Of a stretch of 64,000 nt of DNA, positions 1 to 8,410 are shown piece by piece. The stretch is taken from contig NZ_CP036274.1 of the NCBI RefSeq assembly GCF_007747655.1, positions 4,526,001 through 4,590,000 on the forward strand, read 5' to 3'. The notes beneath the pieces were generated by a model. It ran no database searches and was not told where the DNA came from. It saw only the letters and a program-made list of their open reading frames with translations. The stretch's first letter is position 1. Each line of letters opens with the position of its first letter. This DNA is from Anatilimnocola aggregata (GTDB taxonomy: Bacteria > Planctomycetota > Planctomycetia > Pirellulales > Pirellulaceae). A program made the position numbers and the translations under genes.

Positions 1-44
1 CATATTTGCGGCGTGTTGTTGCTGAAGGTGTGGCATGCATTGAG

Positions 45-1298
45 TTACGCCGTGGCCAACGCCGCAGCGGGGACCGGGAATTGAGTGCACAGACTGCTCA
101 CCTCGCCACGCACTCGCTCTTGCAACGCGGAATCGCTGGGGTTCTTTAGCGATGCGAGAATCCACTCGCCCACCTTCCGCATTTCGTCGCAGCCCATGCC
201 GCGAGTCGTGAGGGCCGGCGTACCGATGCGAACACCGGAAGGATCCATCGGCTTGCGAGTATCGAACGGAATCATGTTCATGTTGACGGTGATTCCGCAC
301 TTCTCCAGCGTTTCGGTCGCCAACTTGCCGCCGATACCGAGCGGAGTGACGTCGACCAGCATCAAGTGGTTGTCGGTGCCCCCGCTGACGAGTTTCAAAC
401 CGCCGGCGAGGAGCACTTCGGCCAAAGTCCTGGCGTTGTCGATGATTTGTTGTCCGTAGGCTTTGAACTCGGGCTGCAACGCTTCTTGGAAGCAGACAGC
501 CTTGCCGGCGATCACGTGCATGAGCGGGCCGCCTTGAATGCCAGGGAAGACGTTCCGGTCGATGTCTTTGGCCAACTCAGCGCGGCACATGATCATGCCC
601 GCACGCGGGCCGCGCAGCGTCTTGTGCGTTGTGGTGGTCACAACATCGGCCACAGGTACCGGGCTGTTGTGCAAACCGGCAGCGACCAGGCCCGCGTAGT
701 GGGCCATATCGACGAACAGCTTGGCACCAACTTCTTTGGCGATTTCGGCGAACTTTTCATGGGGGATCTCACGAGGATAGGCGCTCGCCCCGGCAACGAT
801 CAGCCGCGGCTTATGCTCGCGAGCCAACTTGGCGACCTGGTCGAAGTCGAGGCGATGGTCGCTTTGCCGAACGCCATAGCTGAGGAACTTGTACAGTTTG
901 CCCGAAATGTTCAGCTTCATGCCGTGGGTCAAGTGTCCGCCGTGGGCCAGGTCGAGCCCAAGGACGGTGTCGCCCGGATCGAGCAGCGTCAAGTAGACGG
1001 CCTGATTGGCCTGCGATCCGCTGTGGGGCTGAACGTTCGCATGTTCGGCACCGAACAATTGCTTAGCGCGGTCGCGGGCGAGGTTTTCGACCACATCGAC
1101 GTGTTCGCAGCCGCCATAATAGCGCCGACCGGGGTAACCTTCAGCATATTTGTTCGTCAGCACGCTCCCCGCAGCTTGCATCACAGCGGGGCTGGTGTAA
1201 TTCTCACTGGCGATCATTTCCAGCCCGTCTTGCTGGCGGTGGGCTTCGGCTTCAATAGCGGCCCACACATCGGGATCTTGTTGAGCAAGCAGGTTCAT
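45..1298 (-). CDS. glyA: Serine hydroxymethyltransferase
   Basis: This 417-residue protein is a full-length PLP-dependent serine hydroxymethyltransferase. It interconverts serine and glycine while loading one-carbon units onto tetrahydrofolate in the cytoplasm. The N-terminal segment [15 protein letters not shown] is the family signature. The PLP lysine is K226 in [14 protein letters not shown], and the preceding [10 protein letters not shown] motif supplies the PLP-ring aspartate and histidine. The chosen ATG gives the usual family N-terminus, with no room for a longer homologous start. The gene stands alone, transcribed away from the EamA gene with about 295 bp between them, so its promoter must lie there. 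I saw no glycine-riboswitch-like structure in that gap. Identification is very secure. Confidence 0.97.
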   Translation of the reverse strand: MNLLAQQDPDVWAAIEAEAHRQQDGLEMIASENYTSPAVMQAAGSVLTNKYAEGYPGRRYYGGCEHVDVVENLARDRAKQLFGAEHANVQPHSGSQANQAVYLTLLDPGDTVLGLDLAHGGHLTHGMKLNISGKLYKFLSYGVRQSDHRLDFDQVAKLAREHKPRLIVAGASAYPREIPHEKFAEIAKEVGAKLFVDMAHYAGLVAAGLHNSPVPVADVVTTTTHKTLRGPRAGMIMCRAELAKDIDRNVFPGIQGGPLMHVIAGKAVCFQEALQPEFKAYGQQIIDNARTLAEVLLAGGLKLVSGGTDNHLMLVDVTPLGIGGKLATETLEKCGITVNMNMIPFDTRKPMDPSGVRIGTPALTTRGMGCDEMRKVGEWILASLKNPSDSALQERVRGEVSSLCTQFPVPAAALATA

Positions 1299-1593
1299 GA
1301 CGGTCTCTCAAAAGGCTCAAAGAGGAAGGCGGGCCGGAAACAACAAATTCTCAAATCCAATGGCCAAGTCGTCAATTGGGGTGGGGACAGCGCGACCGTG
1401 CATTGTTAGCTAACTCTCGCCCAGATAAGTCGATATCGCCCGAAAATATTGGCAGAAACGACAATTTGTCTGACTTTCGTTTCGGATTCTCGTCTCTGAT
1501 ACCTTCCATATTGAATGCAGCAGTCTGACGTCCCCTGAACTCACAGAGCCGATTCGTGTCTATGCTGGAGCCTGCTGCCATTCCCATTTCCTC

Positions 1594-2517
1594 ATGCGTA
1601 GTTCCTTGATGACTAGCCGTTCCGATGAAACGCGCGGCCTCTGGTTGGGCCTGCTGGGCGTGACCATGTTTGCGATGACCCTTCCCATGACGCGCCTGGC
1701 CGTGGGGCCCGCAAGTGCTCCGCAGTTGCCGCCGATGTTTGTCACTGCAGGCCGAGCCGCATTCGCGGGGCTATTGAGCATCTTGTACTTGTGGCTGACT
1801 CGCGCGCCGCGATTGCAACTTCGGCATGTGCCAGCCTTAACCGTTGCTGCCCTCGGTTCGTGTGTTGGCTTTCCACTTTTTCTGGCCTGGGCACTGCGCG
1901 AAGTCGACGCCATGCACGCGGCCGTCGTGACAGGATTATTGCCCCTCGCCACGGCGATTGTCGGAGCCATTTACTTACGCCAACGACCAGCCATCAGCTT
2001 TTGGGTTTGTGCGGCGCTAGGCTGTGCGCTGGTGGTCATATTTGCTGCGATGAAGAGTCACAGCGGAATTACACTCGCCGACGGCTGGCTGGTGCTTGCC
2101 GTGATTAGTGCCGCCATCGGCTACGTCGGCGGGGCGCGTGTCGCGCGCGACATTTCCGCGGAGCAGACAATCTGCTGGGTGCTAATAATCGCACTTCCGC
2201 TCACGTTGCCAGTGACCATCGCCACCTGGCCCAAGGAGGCCGTTCATCCCAGTGCGTGGATTGGCTTCACCTATGTCACGCTCTTCTCGATGTGGATTGC
2301 ATTTTTCGCCTGGTATCGCGGACTGGCGCTCGGCGGTACGGTACGCGTGAGCCAAGTGCAGTTGGTGCAGCCATTTCTCGCCCTGCTCTTTGCCGTGCCC
2401 GTATTAGGCGAAAAGCTGGAGCCTTTGACCGTCTGCTTTTCACTGGCGGTGATCGGCATCGTATTCCTCGGCAAGCGAATGCCAACCGAAACGCGGCTGC
2501 AGAATGTGGGCTCGTAG
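1594..2517 (+). CDS. EamA/DMT-family transporter
   Basis: This 307-residue integral membrane protein has about ten hydrophobic segments arranged as two repeated EamA halves. An example is LWLGLLGVTMFAMTLPMTRL near the N-terminus, with matching helices in the second half. The drug/metabolite transporter superfamily exports or imports small metabolites across the inner membrane. The substrate cannot be read from sequence. The motif VQLVQPFLALLFAVPVLGE near the end is typical of the C-terminal EamA half. A downstream ATG (codon 6) is an alternative start. The gene is divergent from glyA and has no same-strand partner nearby. Confidence 0.88.
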   Translation: MRSSLMTSRSDETRGLWLGLLGVTMFAMTLPMTRLAVGPASAPQLPPMFVTAGRAAFAGLLSILYLWLTRAPRLQLRHVPALTVAALGSCVGFPLFLAWALREVDAMHAAVVTGLLPLATAIVGAIYLRQRPAISFWVCAALGCALVVIFAAMKSHSGITLADGWLVLAVISAAIGYVGGARVARDISAEQTICWVLIIALPLTLPVTIATWPKEAVHPSAWIGFTYVTLFSMWIAFFAWYRGLALGGTVRVSQVQLVQPFLALLFAVPVLGEKLEPLTVCFSLAVIGIVFLGKRMPTETRLQNVGS

Positions 2518-2796
2518 GCGAATCGTGCTGCGCTATCTACCAACCGTATCCAACTAAACGCTTGAGTGAGTTCAGCCGTCATAGTGTGGAAACTGGCTGA
2601 GCATCGATCACTTCGACTGCCTTGCAGGCAAGAGTTGAAGCGAAATTCACTGCAGTTTGGTCGACGCAGCTTGAAAAACATTGTGATTCCTGGCGTCAAG
2701 CTAAATCATCCTCTTTTGTTGCCTGCTTCGGAACAACTGTTGCAAGCGTAGGGGGCATCAGAGTTGTACCAATCGAACAAACGAAGGAATCAAGTC

Positions 2797-3297
2797 ATGA
2801 GCGCGAGCAATCTGGACGAACTGTTTTTGGATCTCTTGAAGGATACGTACGATGCCGAGAAGCAACTTTCGAAAGCACTGCCGAAACTGGCGAAAGCGGC
2901 CTCGGACGAACATTTGAAGGAAGCATTCGAATCGCACCTGGGAGAGACCGAAGAGCAGATCGGTCGACTCGAGCAGATTTTTGAGATGCTCGAGAAACCA
3001 GCCCGCGGTAAAAAGTGCGCGGGGATGCAAGGACTGATTGAAGAAGGTAAGGAAGTCATCGACGAAGATATGCCGGAAGCCGTTACCGACGCAGCTCTAA
3101 TCGCTGCCGCCCAAAAGTGCGAGCATTACGAAATCGCCGCTTACGGCACAATGGCCACCTTCGCGAAGATCCTGGGAATGAAAGAGGCCCTCGCCTTGCT
3201 CAAGCTGACGTTGGGAGAAGAGAAGGCTGCTGACGAAAAGCTGACGAAGATCGCGGGCACGATCAATTACGAAGCGCAAGAAGAAGTCGAAGCCTAG
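2797..3297 (+). CDS. YciE/YciF-like ferritin-fold protein (DUF892)
   Basis: This is a predicted 166-residue all-helical protein of the DUF892/YciE family. It begins MSASNLDELFLDLLKDTYDA and contains the family pattern of E and H residues that line a di-metal site (KCEHYEIAAYGTMATFAKIL near residue 107). Family members are ferritin-like four-helix proteins often linked to stress responses; the exact activity is unknown. I chose the ATG at 2797 because a GAAGGA Shine-Dalgarno lies 8 bases upstream. An in-frame TTG 33 bases earlier is less likely. A perfect 8-bp inverted repeat follows the stop codon and may end the transcript. Confidence 0.88.
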   Translation: MSASNLDELFLDLLKDTYDAEKQLSKALPKLAKAASDEHLKEAFESHLGETEEQIGRLEQIFEMLEKPARGKKCAGMQGLIEEGKEVIDEDMPEAVTDAALIAAAQKCEHYEIAAYGTMATFAKILGMKEALALLKLTLGEEKAADEKLTKIAGTINYEAQEEVEA

Positions 3298-3322
3298 TTG
3301 GCTAGTTCAGAACAAAGTGATG

Positions 3323-3354
3323 GAGGGAAGTGTGACTATGGTCGTGCTTCCCTC
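3323..3354 (+). terminator. Hairpin after the DUF892 gene
   Basis: GAGGGAAG and CTTCCCTC form a perfect 8-bp stem with a 16-base loop, starting 26 bases after the stop codon and followed by an AT-rich run. The position suits a transcription terminator, but there is no clear T tract. Confidence 0.4.
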
Positions 3355-3391
3355 ATATTGTTTGAAGACCGCTCGCAACCCTAACCAGGGG

Positions 3392-3422
3392 GTGCTGAAT
3401 AAGTCGGCGACTTATTCAACAC
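3392..3422. repeat. Near-perfect palindromic hairpin unit 1
   Basis: Two 14-base arms with one mismatch surround a 3-base loop (core TGAATAAGTC / GACTTATTCA). It sits in the gap between two convergent genes with a second, related hairpin 37 bases further on. It could be a bidirectional terminator or part of a small mobile palindromic element. Confidence 0.5.
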
Positions 3423-3458
3423 GAGCTAGCGTAACTCTCGGGATTGGCGCGCATGAGT

Positions 3459-3485
3459 GTTGAAAAAGTCCTACTCTTTTTCAAC
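3459..3485. repeat. Palindromic hairpin unit 2
   Basis: GTTGAAAAAG and CTTTTTCAAC form a perfect 10-bp stem with a 7-base loop. The arm resembles the previous hairpin (TTGAA-AAG-TC pattern). It lies 47 bases beyond the stop of the minus-strand TrhO-RluA gene and ends in a T-rich arm on both strands, so it could terminate that transcript. Confidence 0.5.
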
Positions 3486-3531
3486 GAGTGCGCTAAAACC
3501 GGTTTGGTAATGTCTGAGCAAACTTTAGGGA

Positions 3532-5319
3532 CTAATAGCTGGTCCAAGTTGGGGCCGGCGCGGTGAACTCTAGCCGCTGGCGACTGAGGGGATGCACGAA
3601 GCTGAGACGGGATGAGTGGAGGCACAGGGGCGGATCGGTCATGGCGTGCGTTTGTGTGTCGCCGAGTTTGCCGCCGGGCAAGTAGGTTTGTTCGCCGCAA
3701 ATCGGCCAGCCTAATTGCCAAAGGTGAACACGAATCTGATTCGTGCGGCCGGTGATGGGGCGAGCTTCGAGCAGACTGGTGCCATCGGCGAAACGCTCAA
3801 GGACGCGAAACTCGGTATCAGCGGCGAGTCCAGCAGCGTCGATGGTTCGTGAACCAAGTTCGCCAGCCGAGTCGCTGATGGGAAGGTTGCACCGAAAGTT
3901 ATCTTCGGGCGGATGACCTTGTACGCGGGCGAGGTAAACCTTTTCGACCTCGCCGCGCTCGAATTGTGGTTGCAGCAGGCCGGCGAAATGGCGTGTGCGA
4001 GCGAAGACGACGATGCCGCTGGTATTGGCATCGAGCCGATGCGCGGGGCGGGGAACTTGCGGCGTATAGACAGTGTGCAAGATCGATTGCAACGTATTGC
4101 GATTGAAGCGGCCGCTGGGATGCAGCGGCAGTGGAGCCGGCTTGTTGAGGACGACGATCGCTTCGTCCTCGTGAATGATCTCGATGTGCGGATTGACATC
4201 CGGCTCACGCGTCGCTGGAATCAAATGCAGGTACCGCTCACCGGCGCGCACTATGTGCTCGGAAGTGACCGGTTCTTCCAGGCGAGTACGCACTCGCCCC
4301 GCGGCAATGATTGCCGCCCATTCTTCCCGCGGAACATGCTTGAGGATGGTGCAGAGAAAATCGAGGAGCGAGAGGCCATCGCAGGCCGAGGGAACGACAA
4401 GTGGGCGCTGATTATCGTAAGGCTCGCTGCCAGGGAGTGGAGTTGTCGCAGCCAGTAGTTGCTCCCGCCGTTTTGCCAATGTGCGAGCCCGCTGCTGTTC
4501 GTCGGTCGCATAGCAATAGGGGCAAGAAACGGCCTTTTGAAAACGAGGATCGCGCAGGTCCTCTTCGGTCAGCGGAGTCAGGCACGCGTAGCACTGGTCG
4601 CTCTCGGTTTCGCTGAGATTCGGGTCGAGCCCCACGCGCTGATCGAAGACAAAGCACTCGCCTTGATAATGATCGCCGCCGACATCCTCAAAATACTTGA
4701 GAATGCCGCCATCAAGCTGATAGATCTGCTCGAACCCTTCGCGCTGCATGAAGGGCCCCGCTTTTTCGCAGCGAATGCCCCCGGTGCAGAACATCACGAT
4801 GGGCTGCTGTTTCAACTGGCTCGGCAACCGACTGACAGCGGCCGGAAAGTCGCGAAAATGATCGATACCGATATTCACGGCGTTTTGGAAGGTGCCGAGC
4901 TTCACCTCATACTCGTTGCGGGTATCGAGGAGTGTGACGGGGCGGCCTTCATCGAGCCATTGCTTCAACTCGCGCGGCGACAGCTTGGGGGATGGCGAGC
5001 GGGCTGGATCGATCCCATCCACGCCGAAGGCAATGATTTCTTTCTTGATACGGACCAACATCCGCGTGAAGGGTTGCCGCTCACTGGCGCTGATCTTCAC
5101 CGCCAGGCTCTCGAGGCCAGGGATTGCTCGCAGGACAGAGAGCAGTAGTTCGACGCTGTCGCGCTCGCCAGCCACGAAGAGGTTGATCCCCTCGGTGCTG
5201 AGGAGGATTGTCCCCTTTAGATTCCAGGCCTTGCAGTTGCGCAGCAGTTCTTCGCGCAGCGGTTTGAGATCCGAAAGTTCGGCAAATTTGTAGGCAGCGA
5301 TGTTGATGATCGAGGACAT
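3532..5319 (-). CDS. TrhO-type rhodanese fused to RluA-family pseudouridine synthase
   Basis: This is a fusion of about 595 residues. Residues 1-230 match the tRNA uridine(34) hydroxylase TrhO/YceA family: an N-terminal ferredoxin-like region, then a rhodanese domain with the active-site loop FCTGGIRCEK (catalytic C178). Residues 243-269 hold a CxxC...CxxC pair that may bind zinc. Residues 310-365 look like an S4-type RNA-binding segment. Residues 380-595 are an RluA pseudouridine synthase with HRLDANTSG, whose D430 is the expected nucleophile. Both activities would modify RNA, so the fusion may couple two uridine modifications. I chose the ATG at 5319 because homology begins there (MSSIINIAAYKF). 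An in-frame ATG 51 bases upstream would add 17 unrelated residues. The gene is convergent with the DUF892 gene. Confidence 0.9.
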   Translation of the reverse strand: MSSIINIAAYKFAELSDLKPLREELLRNCKAWNLKGTILLSTEGINLFVAGERDSVELLLSVLRAIPGLESLAVKISASERQPFTRMLVRIKKEIIAFGVDGIDPARSPSPKLSPRELKQWLDEGRPVTLLDTRNEYEVKLGTFQNAVNIGIDHFRDFPAAVSRLPSQLKQQPIVMFCTGGIRCEKAGPFMQREGFEQIYQLDGGILKYFEDVGGDHYQGECFVFDQRVGLDPNLSETESDQCYACLTPLTEEDLRDPRFQKAVSCPYCYATDEQQRARTLAKRREQLLAATTPLPGSEPYDNQRPLVVPSACDGLSLLDFLCTILKHVPREEWAAIIAAGRVRTRLEEPVTSEHIVRAGERYLHLIPATREPDVNPHIEIIHEDEAIVVLNKPAPLPLHPSGRFNRNTLQSILHTVYTPQVPRPAHRLDANTSGIVVFARTRHFAGLLQPQFERGEVEKVYLARVQGHPPEDNFRCNLPISDSAGELGSRTIDAAGLAADTEFRVLERFADGTSLLEARPITGRTNQIRVHLWQLGWPICGEQTYLPGGKLGDTQTHAMTDPPLCLHSSRLSFVHPLSRQRLEFTAPAPTWTSY

Positions 5320-5403
5320 GGCGGGGCGAAAGAACAGCCGGAAAATGCAGCCAGAAGACGCAACCTGCATCGTACCGCGAAACCGCCCGGCTGGGGACGC
5401 CAG

Positions 5404-6699
5404 CTACTTGATGCCGTAGCAATACAGAAGTTCCTGATCGCGCAGAAACAGCCGACCGCCGCTGATGACGGGCGGAGTCCAGATGCGGCCTGAAGGCTTG
5501 CGCAATTTTGAAAGCTGCGGCAGTTGAAAGCGGCCCGATTCTTTCCAGCCACTGGGCGAAGCATCGATCAGTGCGACGGTGCCGTTGTCTTCGCTGTAGC
5601 AATAGATTTGGCCAGCGGCGACGGTGAGCGACCCTGCTCGCAACTTGCCTCGTTCCATCCAGACGTTCTCGCCGGTTTCGAGATTCTGACAAGTCCAGCC
5701 TTTGCCATCGGAGTAGCCGTACACATGCTCGCTGACGAGGGCCACGTTGCCGTGATGATTGGCCATGTTCTTGTTGGCGTACACCAGGTCCACCGCGAAC
5801 TGCTCTCCTTCCTTGCGAACCTTTAGCAAATCGCAGCCTTGGCCGGCTCCGACGGTCGTGTAGACAAGATCGCCGCGAACAATCGGCGAGTTAACCACCT
5901 CGGTTCCAAATTTTGGCTGACGTCGATAGTTCCAGAGGACAGCGCCGTCCTTGGCAGCCACGCCGAACATGCCCTGGTTGGTCAGGACCACATATTGCCG
6001 CACACCACCGATTTCGGCGAGCATCGGCGAAGTGTACGCAGCCTGATCGGTGACCTCAGCACTGCGCCAAACAAGATCACCCGTCTTCTTGTTGAGTGCC
6101 GCGACTGTTCCCTTCGGTCCGCCGAGCGCGCAAATGAGGTTGTCGCCATCGACAAGCGGAGACCAGGTAAATCCCCAGCCGAGTTTCTTTGGCCCACCGC
6201 CAATGGGGTTCACCTCCGCTTCGAAATCCCGCGGCAAGTTCTTCTTCCAGACTTCGCCTCCGTCTTGGACTTTCACGCAAAGCAGATCGCCATTGCCACC
6301 GAGCGCGTAGCAGAGTTCGCCATCAATGGTGGGAGTAGCACTGGGGCCAGCGCTCCAGTTGTTTCCTTTGAAATCGAAGAGAGGGCCGACTTCGCGGGCC
6401 CAGAGTTCCGCCACGGTTCCATCGCTAACTTTACTCAGATCGAGACAGATCACGAACTCCGTTTCGCCGCGGGCGCCGAGCGTATAGAGTCGGTCGCCAA
6501 CTACGGCGACGCCCGAATAGCCAATGCCCAGTTTGTCGAACGACCAAAGGAGCGCTGGCCCGCCGGCTGGCCAGCTTGTCAGCAACCCTTTCTCACTAGA
6601 GATGTCGTCTCGATTCGGTCCGCGGTACTGCGGCCAATCGGCAGCACTAAAAGTAAAAATGACGACGATGGCAATCACTAGCGCGTGAAGGGTTCGCAT
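5404..6699 (-). CDS. PQQ-type beta-propeller secreted protein
   Basis: This 431-residue exported protein starts with a signal peptide (MRTLHALVIAIVVIFTFSA) followed by DWPQYRGPNRDDIS. That opening is characteristic of planctomycete PQQ-like/BamB-like propeller proteins annotated as outer membrane protein assembly or PQQ-binding proteins. The rest is blade-like repeats rich in G-D-L-V/Y and W motifs (for example ALNKKTGDLVWRS). It probably folds as an eight-bladed propeller in the periplasm or outer envelope. No dehydrogenase catalytic residues are evident, so a scaffold or binding role is more likely than PQQ-dependent oxidation. It is divergent from rhaB with a 170-bp shared upstream region. 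Confidence 0.87.
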   Translation of the reverse strand: MRTLHALVIAIVVIFTFSAADWPQYRGPNRDDISSEKGLLTSWPAGGPALLWSFDKLGIGYSGVAVVGDRLYTLGARGETEFVICLDLSKVSDGTVAELWAREVGPLFDFKGNNWSAGPSATPTIDGELCYALGGNGDLLCVKVQDGGEVWKKNLPRDFEAEVNPIGGGPKKLGWGFTWSPLVDGDNLICALGGPKGTVAALNKKTGDLVWRSAEVTDQAAYTSPMLAEIGGVRQYVVLTNQGMFGVAAKDGAVLWNYRRQPKFGTEVVNSPIVRGDLVYTTVGAGQGCDLLKVRKEGEQFAVDLVYANKNMANHHGNVALVSEHVYGYSDGKGWTCQNLETGENVWMERGKLRAGSLTVAAGQIYCYSEDNGTVALIDASPSGWKESGRFQLPQLSKLRKPSGRIWTPPVISGGRLFLRDQELLYCYGIK

Positions 6700-6869
6700 G
6701 GCTGGCCTCGACGGGAGTGGGAAAGGTGGGTTGCAGATTCTCGCGGAAGTTGCAGATTAGCAGCGATTGACGGAAACTGCCAACATTCTCGACCGCTCGC
6801 CACGATCGCGGGCCAACTGTTACGATTGTCGGACATTGGGCGAAACTTGTTTCTGGCAGCAGGTGATTC

Positions 6870-8372
6870 ATGGCGGAGAGCAGTGTCTATTTGGCGGTTG
6901 ACCTCGGCGCTTCGAGCGGTCGCGTGGTGGCCGGTTCCTTCGATGGCACCCAAGTCACCCTGGAAGAGGCGTACCGCTTTGAAAATGGCGGCGTGCTCGC
7001 GGGAGGGCATCTCTATTGGGATTTATTGAATCAATGGGGCAATGTCGTCAAAGGCTTGCGAGCCGCAGCTGCGAAGCACGGTAACCGTATTCGCAGCGTG
7101 GGAGTCGATACTTGGGGCGTCGATTTTGGCTTGCTTGGCAGAAATGATGAATTGCTTGGCAACCCGTATCACTACCGCGATACCCGCACCGTTGGCCTGA
7201 TGGAACAAGCCTTCAAAACGGTTCCCCGGGCCGAGATCTTCGCCCAGACGGGCTTGCAGTTCATGGAGTTCAATACGCTCTATCAACTGATCGCCATGCA
7301 GCAAAGCAATTCGCCGCTATTGGAAATGGCCGAGCGCCTGCTGATGATTCCCGACCTGTTTCACTGGCTGCTCACCGGTGAGAAGGCCAACGAATACACC
7401 GACGTCTCGACGTCGCAGTTCTACAATCCGCAGACCGGCGACTTTGCGCGCCCGCTGTTGGAGAAGTTCAACCTGCCGACGCAAATGCTCGGCCCACTCG
7501 TCAAACCGGGCGACAAACTTGGACCGATTAAACGAGCCGTTGCCGAGGAAACCGGCCTGAACGAAGTGCAAGTCGTTCTGCCTGGCACTCACGATACGGC
7601 GAGCGCTGTGATGGCGGTTCCCGCGGCCAGTGTTCCTGGCGCGAAGCCCGATTGGTGCTACATCAGCAGCGGTACCTGGTCGCTGATGGGTGTCGAAACG
7701 CCGCAGCCCATCATCAACGATCGGATGTACCAACTGAACTTTACGAACGAAGGTGGAGTCGGTGGCACGACCCGAGTGCTGAAGAACATTGCCGGACTCT
7801 GGCTGGTGCAGCAATGCCGGCAGTTGTGGAAGCAGCAAGGTCACGAGTTCGGCTGGGAAGAGCTCACACGCCGGGCTGGTGAAACGCAACCACTCCTCTC
7901 ACTCGTCGACCCCGATGCACCCGCGTTTGTTGCCCCACGCGATATGCCCGCTGCCATTCGCGAGTACTGTCAGCAAACCGGCCAGCCTGTGCCGCAATCG
8001 GAGGGCGCGGTCATTCGCTGCGCGCTAGAAAGCCTGGCTCTTCGCTACCGAATGGTTCTGGGATTGCTCGAGGAACTGGTCGGCGGGGAATTGAAGACGA
8101 TTCATATCGTCGGTGGCGGTTCGCTGAACCGACTCCTCTGCCAAATGACTGCCGACTGCTGCAATCGCAGAGTTGTGGCTGGCCCTGTCGAGGCCACCGC
8201 CATCGGCAACGTGATGCTCCAAGCAGTCACGGATGGCACCGTCGGCAGCATTGCTCAAGCTCGCGAAGTCATCCGCCACAGCTTTTCCGTGCAGCAATAT
8301 CTGCCGCAAAACACCTGGCCCTGGAACGGCGCCTACGAGCGATTTATGCAACTCGTTCAGCGGGCCAAGTAG
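6870..8372 (+). CDS. rhaB: Rhamnulokinase (FGGY family)
   Basis: This 500-residue sugar kinase has the FGGY architecture. The N-terminal phosphate-binding loop is LAVDLGASSGRVVAG, the substrate region is VGVDTWGVDFGLL, and the C-terminal ATP-binding motif is IHIVGGGSLNRLLCQ with a following family signature. The DTWGVDFGLL and GTWSLMGVE motifs are specific to rhamnulokinase within the FGGY group. It phosphorylates L-rhamnulose to L-rhamnulose-1-phosphate. No rhaA or rhaD is adjacent. Only an exported FAD oxidoreductase follows, 38 bp downstream on the same strand. Rhamnose catabolism is consistent with planctomycete growth on sulfated polysaccharides, but that is inference. Confidence 0.93.
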   Translation: MAESSVYLAVDLGASSGRVVAGSFDGTQVTLEEAYRFENGGVLAGGHLYWDLLNQWGNVVKGLRAAAAKHGNRIRSVGVDTWGVDFGLLGRNDELLGNPYHYRDTRTVGLMEQAFKTVPRAEIFAQTGLQFMEFNTLYQLIAMQQSNSPLLEMAERLLMIPDLFHWLLTGEKANEYTDVSTSQFYNPQTGDFARPLLEKFNLPTQMLGPLVKPGDKLGPIKRAVAEETGLNEVQVVLPGTHDTASAVMAVPAASVPGAKPDWCYISSGTWSLMGVETPQPIINDRMYQLNFTNEGGVGGTTRVLKNIAGLWLVQQCRQLWKQQGHEFGWEELTRRAGETQPLLSLVDPDAPAFVAPRDMPAAIREYCQQTGQPVPQSEGAVIRCALESLALRYRMVLGLLEELVGGELKTIHIVGGGSLNRLLCQMTADCCNRRVVAGPVEATAIGNVMLQAVTDGTVGSIAQAREVIRHSFSVQQYLPQNTWPWNGAYERFMQLVQRAK

Positions 8373-8410
8373 ACTATCTGCTAAGCCGCTCCTCCTCATG
8401 AAAGCCTCTC

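Noticed and set aside
366-1409. A 347-codon open frame opposite glyA
   Set aside because: It lies wholly antisense to a certain glyA gene and shows no family motif.
1299-1593. A glycine riboswitch upstream of glyA
   Set aside because: I could not find paired aptamer cores or conserved glycine-riboswitch segments in the divergent gap.
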